Positions 1-6,968 of a stretch of 18,076 bases of DNA are shown one piece after another. A model generated the notes under the pieces. That model ran no database searches. It saw only the letters and a program-made list of their open reading frames with translations, and was not told the DNA's origin. Position 1 is the stretch's first letter. Each line of letters begins with the position of its first letter. The stretch lies in contig JACKAN010000026.1 in NCBI GenBank assembly GCA_020635055.1, forward strand, positions 1 through 18,076, in the 5' to 3' direction. This DNA comes from Pseudobdellovibrionaceae bacterium (GTDB taxonomy: Bacteria; Bdellovibrionota; Bdellovibrionia; Bdellovibrionales; UBA1609). Made by a program: the position numbers and the translations under genes.

Positions 1-36
1 GAATGCTACCATAAGTGTTCAAGATTTGTGTTACAT

Positions 37-2931
37 TTAGGATATCGATTTTATCTCTATTTTTGATAATCTTGTTAAAAGATTTTTACTTTCTAAAATC
101 TTAATGACGCCCTCAGACAGTTTATGATACCAACTCTCAGGCTTTCTACTCTTATGTTTAACTAGCCAGCCACCTAGTGATTTCTCTTTTGAGTTTTTAG
201 AACTTGCTAAGGGCAGGCGTTGATGAGCGAGCACAAACGAATCGAGCTCTTTAAACCTCTCATTTGTTGTTTTGATCTGTCTTCCTAAAAGATTTTTACT
301 TTCTAAAATCTTAATGACGTCCTCAGACAGACCTTGATACCAGCTCTCTGAATTTCTATTTTTAAATGAATTTAGCCAAGTAGCAAGGGATTTTTCCTCT
401 GGATCTTCGACTCGACCAGATGGCAGGCGTTGATGAGCGAGCACAAACGAATCGAGCTCTTTAAACCTCTCATTTGTTGTTTTACGTTGCCTTCCTAAAA
501 GATTTTTACTTTCTAAAATCTTAATGACGTCCTCAGACAAATCTTGGTGCCAGCTCTCTGAATTTCTATTTTTAAAAGAATTTAGCCAAGTAGCAAGGGA
601 TTTTTCCTCTGGATCTTCAGCATTATTAAATGGCAGGCGTTGATAAGTGCGCACAAACGAATCGAGCTCTTTAAACCTCTCAATCTTTGTTTTGATCTGT
701 CTTCCTAAAAGATTTTTACTTTCTAAAATCTTAATGACATCTTCAGACAGACCTTGATACCAGCTCTCTAAATTTCTATTTTTGTATGCATTTAACCAGC
801 CACCAAGTGATTTTTCTTTTGGATTTTTAGCAACTTGAGATGGCAGGCGTCGATACGTGCGCACAAATGAATCAAGCTCTTTAAACCTCTCAATCTTTGT
901 TTTGATCTGTCTTCCTAAAAGATTTTTACTTTCTAAAATCTTAATGGCGTCCTCAGACAGGTTTTGATACCAGCTTACTGGATCTCTACTTTTAATGCCA
1001 CTTAACCAGTCACCAAGTGGTTTTTCTTTTGGATTTTTAGCAACTTGAGATGGCAGGCGTTGATGAGTTCGTACAAACGAATCGAGCTCTTCAAACCTCT
1101 CATTACTTGTTTTTCTTGTTTTTATCCAAAAATTATAAAGTTGATTTCTTAATCGCGTCCATTCATTAAAAGAATCTGTGTCTACTAGTTCCGGTGCTTC
1201 AAAATCTCTGATATCTCTTTGTTTTAAATTGTACACATGACCTCTCATGCGGCTTTTCAATAAGCGATCCATTAGTTGTATAGACTCTCTAACTGTCGAT
1301 TCATCTACGTAAATAAAAAAACTAGAATGGGTATAATGTTTGCCTAAAGATAATCTCGTTATCCGGCTCAGCCTTTGAATGAACTGTCGAGGCGACATGG
1401 ATGAGGTTAAATCTATATAGTTATTTAAGCTTAAAACATTTACACTTTCATCTAACATTTTGACTGCTACAACAATGTCTAATTCACTATTTTTTAACTC
1501 AGCTTCTATGCGATCTAACTCGAATCTAGATATATTTGAATGTAAGAATTTGACCCTTTTTTGTGGATACAATTGTCTTATATAATCATAAACTCGCTCT
1601 GCCTCTGCAATCGTGGCAGTAACAATAAAACTGGATCCATCTTGCTCTAAAAGAGGGGAAAGTCTTGAAAAGACCTTAGAATAGTATTGAGTATTTAGAA
1701 CATTTCGGCCATTGCCATCACTTGTTTCTGAAATAAAAAGTGGGACTCCCTCGATCTGTAAGTCCAGTGAACTTAAAATATTAATTTTTTCTATAGGAGT
1801 CACATCGCCTTCTCTTATAGCAAGCTCCAACTGAGTTACTAGGTCTTCCACTTCTCTCTGGTGACTGTTTGAATTTGCCAAAAAGTTGTCACTTGTATCT
1901 AGATAGGCCCAAAATGTAGCTCCATCAAATAAATCTTGGATATTTGTTTCTGCATGAATAGGAGTTGCCGTAGATCCTAACAAAAAAGGGCTGTCACTAT
2001 CCTCTCCTAACCACTTTGGTAAAAGATCATAAGTTAGTTCTGCCCCTATATGGTGAGCTTCGTCGTAGATGACTATATCTGTAAGTTGCCGAAGGGCTTC
2101 TTTATCCTTTGTAGAAGCCTGTTGTAGCCACTTCTTAAATGTAATACTAGTAGTAAATAAAAAATGGGGGCTGGTATCCATATTTTTATAAAAATCGGTG
2201 TCGACTTTAAAGCCATCACCCCAAACTGTATTTTTCACACCATCTTGACTTAAGCTTGACCTTAATTGCCTAAGGCCCAAACGCTGGTCAGCTATAATAA
2301 TTTTTAAAGGTTTTTGCTTGATATTTAATTCTAAAACCTTTTTTAAAATCCAAGTTTTACCTGTAGACCCAGGTGATACTATTAAGAGCTTGTTTTCACC
2401 CCTTAACCTCTGAGCTTCATACACCCTGAGTGCTTCCAATTGGAACCGTTTTGGTGTCTCAATCTGTGTTTTGGCAGTATAGGGGTGCAAGGGATGTGCT
2501 ACTAACCATTGGCGGATGAGAGCTGCTAATTCTACAGAGCTTATTGAGTAATTATCCGGAAAAACAAGTCTCTTTTCCTGCTTGTTTAAGTAAATACCAA
2601 CATCATAGCCTTTTTTAAACTCGACCGACCACTGTATTCCATTAAAAATAGGCGCTAAATCAAAAATGTCATCTCTACGATGGACAAGTTGATATGAACT
2701 TCCCACAACTTGAGTTAAAATCCTTTGAAATTGCAATATATTAACAGTCATCATTTCTGCAGGAGTTTGCGGTTGAGACGTCCAAAGTTCAGAGGGACCA
2801 ACTAGCGCAAGAACTCTTTCACAGTTAACCAATTTATCGAGCTCATGGGCGGAGACAAACTTTGTATAATTTATCAAAAAAATCAAAATTAGAAAGTTCG
2901 TATAAGTCTTAATACTCTTTAAAAAAGGCAT
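37..2931 (-). CDS. SF2 DEAH-type helicase with putative signal peptide and five C-terminal HA repeats
   Basis: A 964-residue superfamily 2 nucleic-acid-dependent ATPase/helicase. Seen: a Q-motif-like RFQLEAL (163-169), Walker A GSTGKT (188-193), Walker B DEAH (290-293), motif III GSTATP (319-324), motif V-like MLDESVNV (492-499) and motif VI QRLSRITR (519-526, Gly replaced by Ser but the arginines kept). From residue 611, five 70-residue modules starting ERFxELDSFV match the helicase-associated (HA, PF03457-type) pattern. The N-terminus has Lys5 and Lys8, a hydrophobic run at about 13-27 and a VSA-HE site at 28/29, so it reads as a Sec signal peptide, which is odd for an ATPase. Residues 30-150 are unrecognised. 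The ATG start has AAGGGA upstream; the next in-frame Met is residue 60. The gene begins 22 bases after the tRNA. Helicase identity is secure; export, substrate and role are inference. Confidence 0.88.
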   Translation of the reverse strand: MPFLKSIKTYTNFLILIFLINYTKFVSAHELDKLVNCERVLALVGPSELWTSQPQTPAEMMTVNILQFQRILTQVVGSSYQLVHRRDDIFDLAPIFNGIQWSVEFKKGYDVGIYLNKQEKRLVFPDNYSISSVELAALIRQWLVAHPLHPYTAKTQIETPKRFQLEALRVYEAQRLRGENKLLIVSPGSTGKTWILKKVLELNIKQKPLKIIIADQRLGLRQLRSSLSQDGVKNTVWGDGFKVDTDFYKNMDTSPHFLFTTSITFKKWLQQASTKDKEALRQLTDIVIYDEAHHIGAELTYDLLPKWLGEDSDSPFLLGSTATPIHAETNIQDLFDGATFWAYLDTSDNFLANSNSHQREVEDLVTQLELAIREGDVTPIEKINILSSLDLQIEGVPLFISETSDGNGRNVLNTQYYSKVFSRLSPLLEQDGSSFIVTATIAEAERVYDYIRQLYPQKRVKFLHSNISRFELDRIEAELKNSELDIVVAVKMLDESVNVLSLNNYIDLTSSMSPRQFIQRLSRITRLSLGKHYTHSSFFIYVDESTVRESIQLMDRLLKSRMRGHVYNLKQRDIRDFEAPELVDTDSFNEWTRLRNQLYNFWIKTRKTSNERFEELDSFVRTHQRLPSQVAKNPKEKPLGDWLSGIKSRDPVSWYQNLSEDAIKILESKNLLGRQIKTKIERFKELDSFVRTYRRLPSQVAKNPKEKSLGGWLNAYKNRNLESWYQGLSEDVIKILESKNLLGRQIKTKIERFKELDSFVRTYQRLPFNNAEDPEEKSLATWLNSFKNRNSESWHQDLSEDVIKILESKNLLGRQRKTTNERFKELDSFVLAHQRLPSGRVEDPEEKSLATWLNSFKNRNSESWYQGLSEDVIKILESKNLLGRQIKTTNERFKELDSFVLAHQRLPLASSKNSKEKSLGGWLVKHKSRKPESWYHKLSEGVIKILESKNLLTRLSKIEIKSIS
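76..1101 (-). repeat. Five tandem 210-bp repeats encoding HA modules
   Basis: Five in-frame units of exactly 210 bp lie at 1101-892, 891-682, 681-472, 471-262 and 261-76 (the last diverges after its conserved part). A landmark string (gatttttact) recurs at 81, 291, 501, 711 and 921, confirming the period. Units 3 and 4 differ at only about a tenth of positions by eye, and the differences cluster in a short segment after the RLP motif. The high DNA identity indicates recent duplication or gene conversion, so copy number may vary between strains. Confidence 0.95.
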
Positions 2932-2953
2932 CTAATCCCTTGTGATTAAACCT

Positions 2954-3030
2954 TGGTTGGGATACCCGGATTCGAACCGGGGACCTCTACCATGTCAAGG
3001 TAGCACTCTAACCAACTGAGCTATATCCCA
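2954..3030 (-). tRNA. tRNA-Val (GAC anticodon), CCA encoded
   Basis: A 77-nt cloverleaf on the minus strand. The acceptor stem is TGGGATA with TATCCCA (seven pairs). The D arm carries AGCTCAGTTGGTTAGAG. The anticodon stem CTACC/GGTAG encloses the loop TTGACAT, which gives anticodon GAC (valine). The T arm is CCCGG-TTCGAAT-CCGGG, followed by discriminator A and an encoded CCA. It sits 24 bases after lipB and 22 bases before the helicase, on the same strand as both, with no terminator visible on either side. Confidence 0.97.
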
Positions 3031-3043
3031 AGAAAGAAGTTAT

Positions 3044-3072
3044 TTTTTATTATTTTAGCGGGGGTCCGTCAA
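3044..3072 (-). promoter_or_regulatory. Putative sigma70 promoter for tRNA-Val inside the end of lipB
   Basis: TTGACG (3072-3067) and TAAAAA (3049-3044) are separated by 17 bases. The -35 box matches five of six consensus positions and the -10 box four of six. The predicted transcript would start only a few bases before the tRNA 5' end at 3030. The -35 box lies in the last codons of lipB. The spacing and position fit a tRNA promoter, which could also serve the helicase downstream. Confidence 0.45.
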
Positions 3073-3756
3073 CGGTAAGCTCGATGTCTCCCTACTTTTG
3101 CTAACTTCTCTTGGCTGTAATTTATAATAAACCTTTTCAAATTCAGCGAACCACTCGATAAACAATTCCTGGCATTGGGCGTTAACATCTCTTGAAATTA
3201 GTGAATCAAAGTTTTCAGAATCTTTTCCGCAGGATCTTATATTTTTAAACAGCTCCAAATTATTACTGACGTTAATTGAAACTCCGTGACTGCTCACTCC
3301 CCCTTGTACACGAATACCAAAAAAAGCTATTTTACCTTTATCAGTATACAAACCAGGAGTCTTGGTCACAAAGGCCGTATTCACCCCTCTTTTTGCCAAT
3401 ACATCACTGGTTACAGCCATCAGCATATGCATGTAGTCTTTAACTCCCAGCTTGATTTCTTTAAGACTGATTATTGGATAAATAATTAGCTGACCTGGAG
3501 AGTGTAGGGTGGCATGCCCTCCGCGTTGTGTTTTAACAAGCTGTATTCCTTGGCTCTCTATTTCTGCGGGCGATGACCTTAACTCTGCATCCCCTTCACA
3601 TCTTCGACCCAATGTAACCACCGCTGGATGCTCACAACCCAGCACCACTGGCCCACGACCTGATTTCACTTTTTCTATTTGTGTATTTTGCGCTTCCACT
3701 GATGCATTATAATCCACTAACCCCAACCACTCTTCTACAATTTTTTTCATGGACAT
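3055..3756 (-). CDS. lipB: Octanoyl-[acyl-carrier-protein]:protein N-octanoyltransferase
   Basis: LipB moves octanoate from acyl carrier protein to a lysine on lipoyl domains of dehydrogenase complexes or GcvH. LipA then converts it to lipoate; this takes place in the cytoplasm. The 233 residues show the family motifs in order: CEHPAVVTLGRR (41-52), RGGHATLHSPGQL (78-90; the usual HGPGQ reads HSPGQ), KIAFFGIRV with the expected catalytic Lys142, HGVSINV (157-163), and SCGK with the expected nucleophile Cys176. Length is normal. Two ATG codons are possible (residues 1 and 3) and neither has a clear ribosome site; the first is kept. The gene follows the CsgG/FlgT-like gene by 20 bases. It is a housekeeping gene with no evident link to the envelope cluster, and lipA is not in the window. 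Confidence 0.95.
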   Translation of the reverse strand: MSMKKIVEEWLGLVDYNASVEAQNTQIEKVKSGRGPVVLGCEHPAVVTLGRRCEGDAELRSSPAEIESQGIQLVKTQRGGHATLHSPGQLIIYPIISLKEIKLGVKDYMHMLMAVTSDVLAKRGVNTAFVTKTPGLYTDKGKIAFFGIRVQGGVSSHGVSINVSNNLELFKNIRSCGKDSENFDSLISRDVNAQCQELFIEWFAEFEKVYYKLQPREVSKSRETSSLPLTDPR

Positions 3757-3776
3757 AGGGTAACATAATTATTTAT

Positions 3777-4718
3777 TTAGTAAAGTTCTACTTGATCGTT
3801 TTCTTTGAATCCAGAGCCTGAATGGACTAGACATATAGCGCCATCTTTTCCGAAATAACTTACTACTTCCACAGTTCCCTTCATGCGCCCAGGGGCTTTG
3901 CCTATAAAAGCTCCTGTGTCGGGATCAAATATTTCTTCTCCGTCCTCGGTCACTTTTAAAATGTCTCCCACTTGAATTCCCGAAAGACGACCGGCATTGA
4001 TAAAAACTCTTTCACCAGAAACCAAGGCAACCAGACCTTGCCATGAAATTTTATCAATGGCCCTCACTATATTACTTACCGTGCCATTGAAAGCCTTGTG
4101 AATGGACATATTCACTAGCTTGGGGTCTTCTTCCAAGTATTTATCACTGAAGGAATATTCTGCTACTCTTGTCGTAGATGACTCTATATTACCACTGCGC
4201 ACATCTTCTAAAATAATGCGTCCATTGCGGGCCGCCATTATTCTTAAACGCACTTTAGTTTCCACCCGAGCATTCACTTGTCTAAAAATTCCCACCTGAT
4301 CACCAATTCTCTTGGCTTTCACTTCCAAAATTTTCCCTTCAATAATCGCACTTATTCCTAAACTACTTGCAATAGGTGCTAATTTTTCTAAATCATACTC
4401 CCTGTTTTCATTTAAAAACTTTCCAGGATCTTGAGGTAAATCAGAATTTCTAACTATCACAAAGCTTTGAGTTTGTGTGAGAGCACGAATCACGGCCTCT
4501 CTTGCCGACTGGACCACAACCTGTGATCTCGTAACTTTTTCATCGATAAAAGGCAGGATTAATACACGTTTTTTTAATGGTGCATCCGATGTGGGGCGAG
4601 CTGTATAACTTACATTTCTCTCTTCTATGCTTTGTATATTGGTTTCGCGATTCATGGAGTTCATTCCACATGAATTAATAAACCCCGTTAAAAAGAAAAC
4701 CCATCCTAAGTTTTTCAT
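3777..4718 (-). CDS. CsgG/FlgT-like outer-membrane lipoprotein
   Basis: A 313-residue protein with a short lipoprotein-type signal ending at Cys17 (lipobox INSC, atypical Asn at -2). Residues about 50-220 look like the CsgG/FlgT-middle fold: RVLILPFIDE at 51-60, then a helix with SAREAVIRAL, a QSFVIV strand, and a GISAIIEGKI strand at 121-130. Residues about 230-313 match the FlgT C-terminal domain: ERVFINAGRLSGIQVGD, then DPDTGAFIG, then a beta-rich end with VHSGSGFKENDQV. In Vibrio, FlgT builds the H ring around the flagellar motor in the outer membrane. By analogy this protein may form a ring or scaffold for the upstream motor. It follows its neighbour by nine bases, without a strong ribosome site. 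The domain assignment is by pattern only. Confidence 0.72.
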   Translation of the reverse strand: MKNLGWVFFLTGFINSCGMNSMNRETNIQSIEERNVSYTARPTSDAPLKKRVLILPFIDEKVTRSQVVVQSAREAVIRALTQTQSFVIVRNSDLPQDPGKFLNENREYDLEKLAPIASSLGISAIIEGKILEVKAKRIGDQVGIFRQVNARVETKVRLRIMAARNGRIILEDVRSGNIESSTTRVAEYSFSDKYLEEDPKLVNMSIHKAFNGTVSNIVRAIDKISWQGLVALVSGERVFINAGRLSGIQVGDILKVTEDGEEIFDPDTGAFIGKAPGRMKGTVEVVSYFGKDGAICLVHSGSGFKENDQVELY

Positions 4719-4727
4719 ATATTTATT

Positions 4728-5906
4728 TTAAAGAATATTTACGCGAAGTGCTAGTTTATTGGCTTTAACTTCATCAACCTCGACTTTGTAACTAGGAAAC
4801 TGCTTGCGACCAATGGCTAAGGCCAACTCACTGGCCGGCAGCGATGAGTCCACTTCAAAGGTAAAATTTCCTGCGCGTATAAATCGCTCTCGCAGTCCCC
4901 TGATTTCTCTCACATTTTGTTGGATTAACTCTTTAAATTTCTCCAGTTGTCGATAGTTTAAAGGTCCATTTAAGGTCATTTGCACAAGAGAAGAACCAAA
5001 GGTTCCCTTTTGCCAAGCATCCACTACCTGACTGGCCAAATCTTTAACTATATTCTCATTTACAGAGAGTATCTTTTCATTCACTACCACCTGGAAAAAT
5101 CCTGTGTCTGTTTCGTAATTGCGAATCACTTCACCAATCACTCGCAAATTATCAGACTGCAAAGCCTCCAAACGTACGGAAATTAAAAAGCGATTTTCAT
5201 AATTGGCAATTCTCGATATTTTATACTCTCCTTTAACAATAATAGGAGCTAAAAAGTATTGTGAAATATAAGTGAGATCTTCAGCTCGTGGACTTTCTGT
5301 TTGAAAAACATGGGGTACCCACAGCCCCATATCCCACTTAATGGGCTGTAAAACAAAAAAGTTCTTTTCTCTGAAAACAGTTTTTAACTGTTGATTAAGA
5401 TTCATCCCCCATTCTTTAACAAATCTGAGTTCCAAATCATTACTGCCCTTCCACCAACTGTAACTTTTAGAATTCACGCGATCTGTTATTGTCACCAAAG
5501 GAAGAACAATGGGATAGCCTTTCACTTCGTACAAAAGTCCCGCTCTAAGCAGCATCTCTTTTAAGTTATCAATTGATAATTTCATAAAAACTTCGGCTTC
5601 GACTTCTCCCTTTTGGTTTTTGCTGATCCCTGAAATTTTTAATATGGGTATATATTTTAAATAATTTTTGATAATTTTACTTTCAATTTCTAAAGAGTTC
5701 TTATCAAATTTCTTTTTGCCAATTAAATCTACAATGTATCGTTTGGAAATTTCATCAACCGCTTGTTCTGTTATTTTATTTCTAGCATTGGATGCGGAGT
5801 TAGAATCTACTAATCCTTGGTGATGAACTTCAATCACCTGTGCCCTCATCGCCTGAGTATGGAAAAATAGGGGAAGTGCAAATAAAAAAGCAGTAAAGTA
5901 TTTCAT
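4728..5906 (-). CDS. Secreted protein with FlgT N-terminal/LPP20-like domain
   Basis: A 392-residue protein with a Sec signal peptide (hydrophobic run to about residue 20, Ala-rich end near MRAQ). Residues about 25-120 (SASNARNKITEQAVDEISKR, then KYIPILKISGI and EVEAEVFMKLS) resemble the N-terminal domain of FlgT and LPP20-type proteins: a long Ala-containing helix packed on a small sheet. The rest is mixed alpha/beta with no clear motif, though VLPLVTITDR and FFVLQPIKW hint at a degenerate CsgG-like fold. It lies just upstream of a gene with the FlgT middle and C-terminal parts, so the two may act together. The start is ATG with GGAG ten bases upstream. A 42-base gap separates it from the VWA gene. 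The family call is tentative; the export signal is clear. Confidence 0.6.
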   Translation of the reverse strand: MKYFTAFLFALPLFFHTQAMRAQVIEVHHQGLVDSNSASNARNKITEQAVDEISKRYIVDLIGKKKFDKNSLEIESKIIKNYLKYIPILKISGISKNQKGEVEAEVFMKLSIDNLKEMLLRAGLLYEVKGYPIVLPLVTITDRVNSKSYSWWKGSNDLELRFVKEWGMNLNQQLKTVFREKNFFVLQPIKWDMGLWVPHVFQTESPRAEDLTYISQYFLAPIIVKGEYKISRIANYENRFLISVRLEALQSDNLRVIGEVIRNYETDTGFFQVVVNEKILSVNENIVKDLASQVVDAWQKGTFGSSLVQMTLNGPLNYRQLEKFKELIQQNVREIRGLRERFIRAGNFTFEVDSSLPASELALAIGRKQFPSYKVEVDEVKANKLALRVNIL

Positions 5907-5933
5907 TTAAAAATAACTCCAAATCTAATTGAA

Positions 5934-5962
5934 AATATACAATTAACACTAATTGTTGGGAA
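5934..5962 (-). promoter_or_regulatory. Possible internal promoter before the FlgT-N-like gene
   Basis: TTCCCA (5962-5957) and TATATT (5939-5934) are 17 bases apart, in the longest gap inside the cluster. The -35 box has four of six and the -10 box five of six consensus matches. If used, it would give the two FlgT-like genes and lipB their own transcript. AT-rich sequence makes chance matches common, so support is weak. Confidence 0.3.
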
Positions 5963-6968
5963 ATTCTAGCTTTGCTGGCAAGTAATTTATTGTGAGCACA
6001 GCACCTTTTTGTTTAGTAAGTTTTAATTCCCTACCCAGCAGTATTCCCGTGCGCTCAGCAACGTAACTCCAGCCATAATCTGCATCTTGGGGGATCACTT
6101 GCCTACCGTATTTAACGACCATAGTCTCCAAAACGGGAAATTCTTTTAAAGGAATAAACATTTCAATTTTGTTTTCTAGATCCTTGCCAATTCTTGCCAA
6201 GTCTTTCCCATAGTCGTCACTGCATAGATCAAAATAATTCTTCCCCCAACCCGAATTTTCAAAAAAATCTAAAAATTCTAGAAAACGATTTAAATTATTA
6301 GTATTCCAAAGGTCATCAGTTACACAGTGGTTTGGGTTGTCATGGGGAATGATTGCCGCATAGGCTGCCAATTTATCTTTGTCATTTTGTTTAAGACTCA
6401 ATAAAAAGTCATAGGTGGTTTTGCCAGTTAAAGGGCCGGCAATGGCGGCGTCGGTAATAAACACCACTGCCAAATAGGCCTCTGGTCGATAAAAACCTTT
6501 GTTGGCACCGTTCACCAAAGGACTCCTTAAGGCTGCAACCAAGGGTTCAAAGAAAAATTCCATCCAATCACCGTTGGATCCTGGGTGTAAACGCTCTGCT
6601 AAGACTTGATTGCCATTAGGGGTGTTTTTTTCAACCCAAGGGGGTGAGCCTATAAGTTCTCCAGCTCGTGTCTCCATATCGGAAGTTACCACGCCAATGT
6701 GATAATCCAATAAAATATTTTGCGCTATGCGATTGGTAAAGCTGGTGGCTTGACGGGCTAAATTTTGCTGATACTTATCCATACTCCCTGAGTTATCAAT
6801 CACAAAAAGTATATCTACTTTGGGCTCAAAGGTTAGCGTTATATCTTTAACTTTGTCTTCTTTTTTTACTTTTCCTCGAGCCTGCTCATCCAATTTGTAT
6901 ACATCATTATTGGAACATGAAGAGGCTCCCACTAAAAGAAAAAATAAAAGACAAATTCTATTTATCAT
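5949..6968 (-). CDS. VWA-domain lipoprotein with intact MIDAS motif
   Basis: A 339-residue lipoprotein. The signal MINRICLLFFLLVGASSC ends at the lipidated Cys18; Ser at +2 fits outer-membrane sorting. A von Willebrand factor A domain follows. DILFVIDNSGSM (52-63) carries the DxSxS metal-binding triad (Asp58, Ser60, Ser62), IGVVTSD supplies the expected Thr, and VVFITDA the expected Asp, so the metal-ion-dependent adhesion site looks complete. VWA domains bind proteins or sugars through a metal ion, often in adhesins. The ATG at 6968 overlaps the preceding gene's stop as ATGA; a TTG nine codons upstream also opens the frame but would spoil the signal peptide, so ATG is chosen. The lipoprotein and VWA calls are firm; the ligand is unknown. 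Confidence 0.85.
   Translation of the reverse strand: MINRICLLFFLLVGASSCSNNDVYKLDEQARGKVKKEDKVKDITLTFEPKVDILFVIDNSGSMDKYQQNLARQATSFTNRIAQNILLDYHIGVVTSDMETRAGELIGSPPWVEKNTPNGNQVLAERLHPGSNGDWMEFFFEPLVAALRSPLVNGANKGFYRPEAYLAVVFITDAAIAGPLTGKTTYDFLLSLKQNDKDKLAAYAAIIPHDNPNHCVTDDLWNTNNLNRFLEFLDFFENSGWGKNYFDLCSDDYGKDLARIGKDLENKIEMFIPLKEFPVLETMVVKYGRQVIPQDADYGWSYVAERTGILLGRELKLTKQKGAVLTINYLPAKLEFPNN

Noticed and set aside
76..1101. The 210-bp repeats as a CRISPR or satellite array
   Set aside because: The period is far too long for CRISPR, there are no short repeats with unique spacers, and the units are in frame with a helicase gene and encode a recognisable module.
2932..3054. Integrated element boundary (att site) at the tRNA
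   Set aside because: No second copy of the tRNA 3' end and no integrase is visible in the window, so only the adjacency can be reported.
3055..3756. HSPGQ instead of HGPGQ as a sign of a non-functional LipB
   Set aside because: The expected catalytic Lys142 and Cys176 and all other motifs are present. A Gly-to-Ser change here alone is not evidence of lost activity.
5920..5948. TAATTG-N8-CAATTA inverted repeat as a terminator
   Set aside because: The stem is short and entirely weak (one G/C pair), and no T-run follows on the coding strand.
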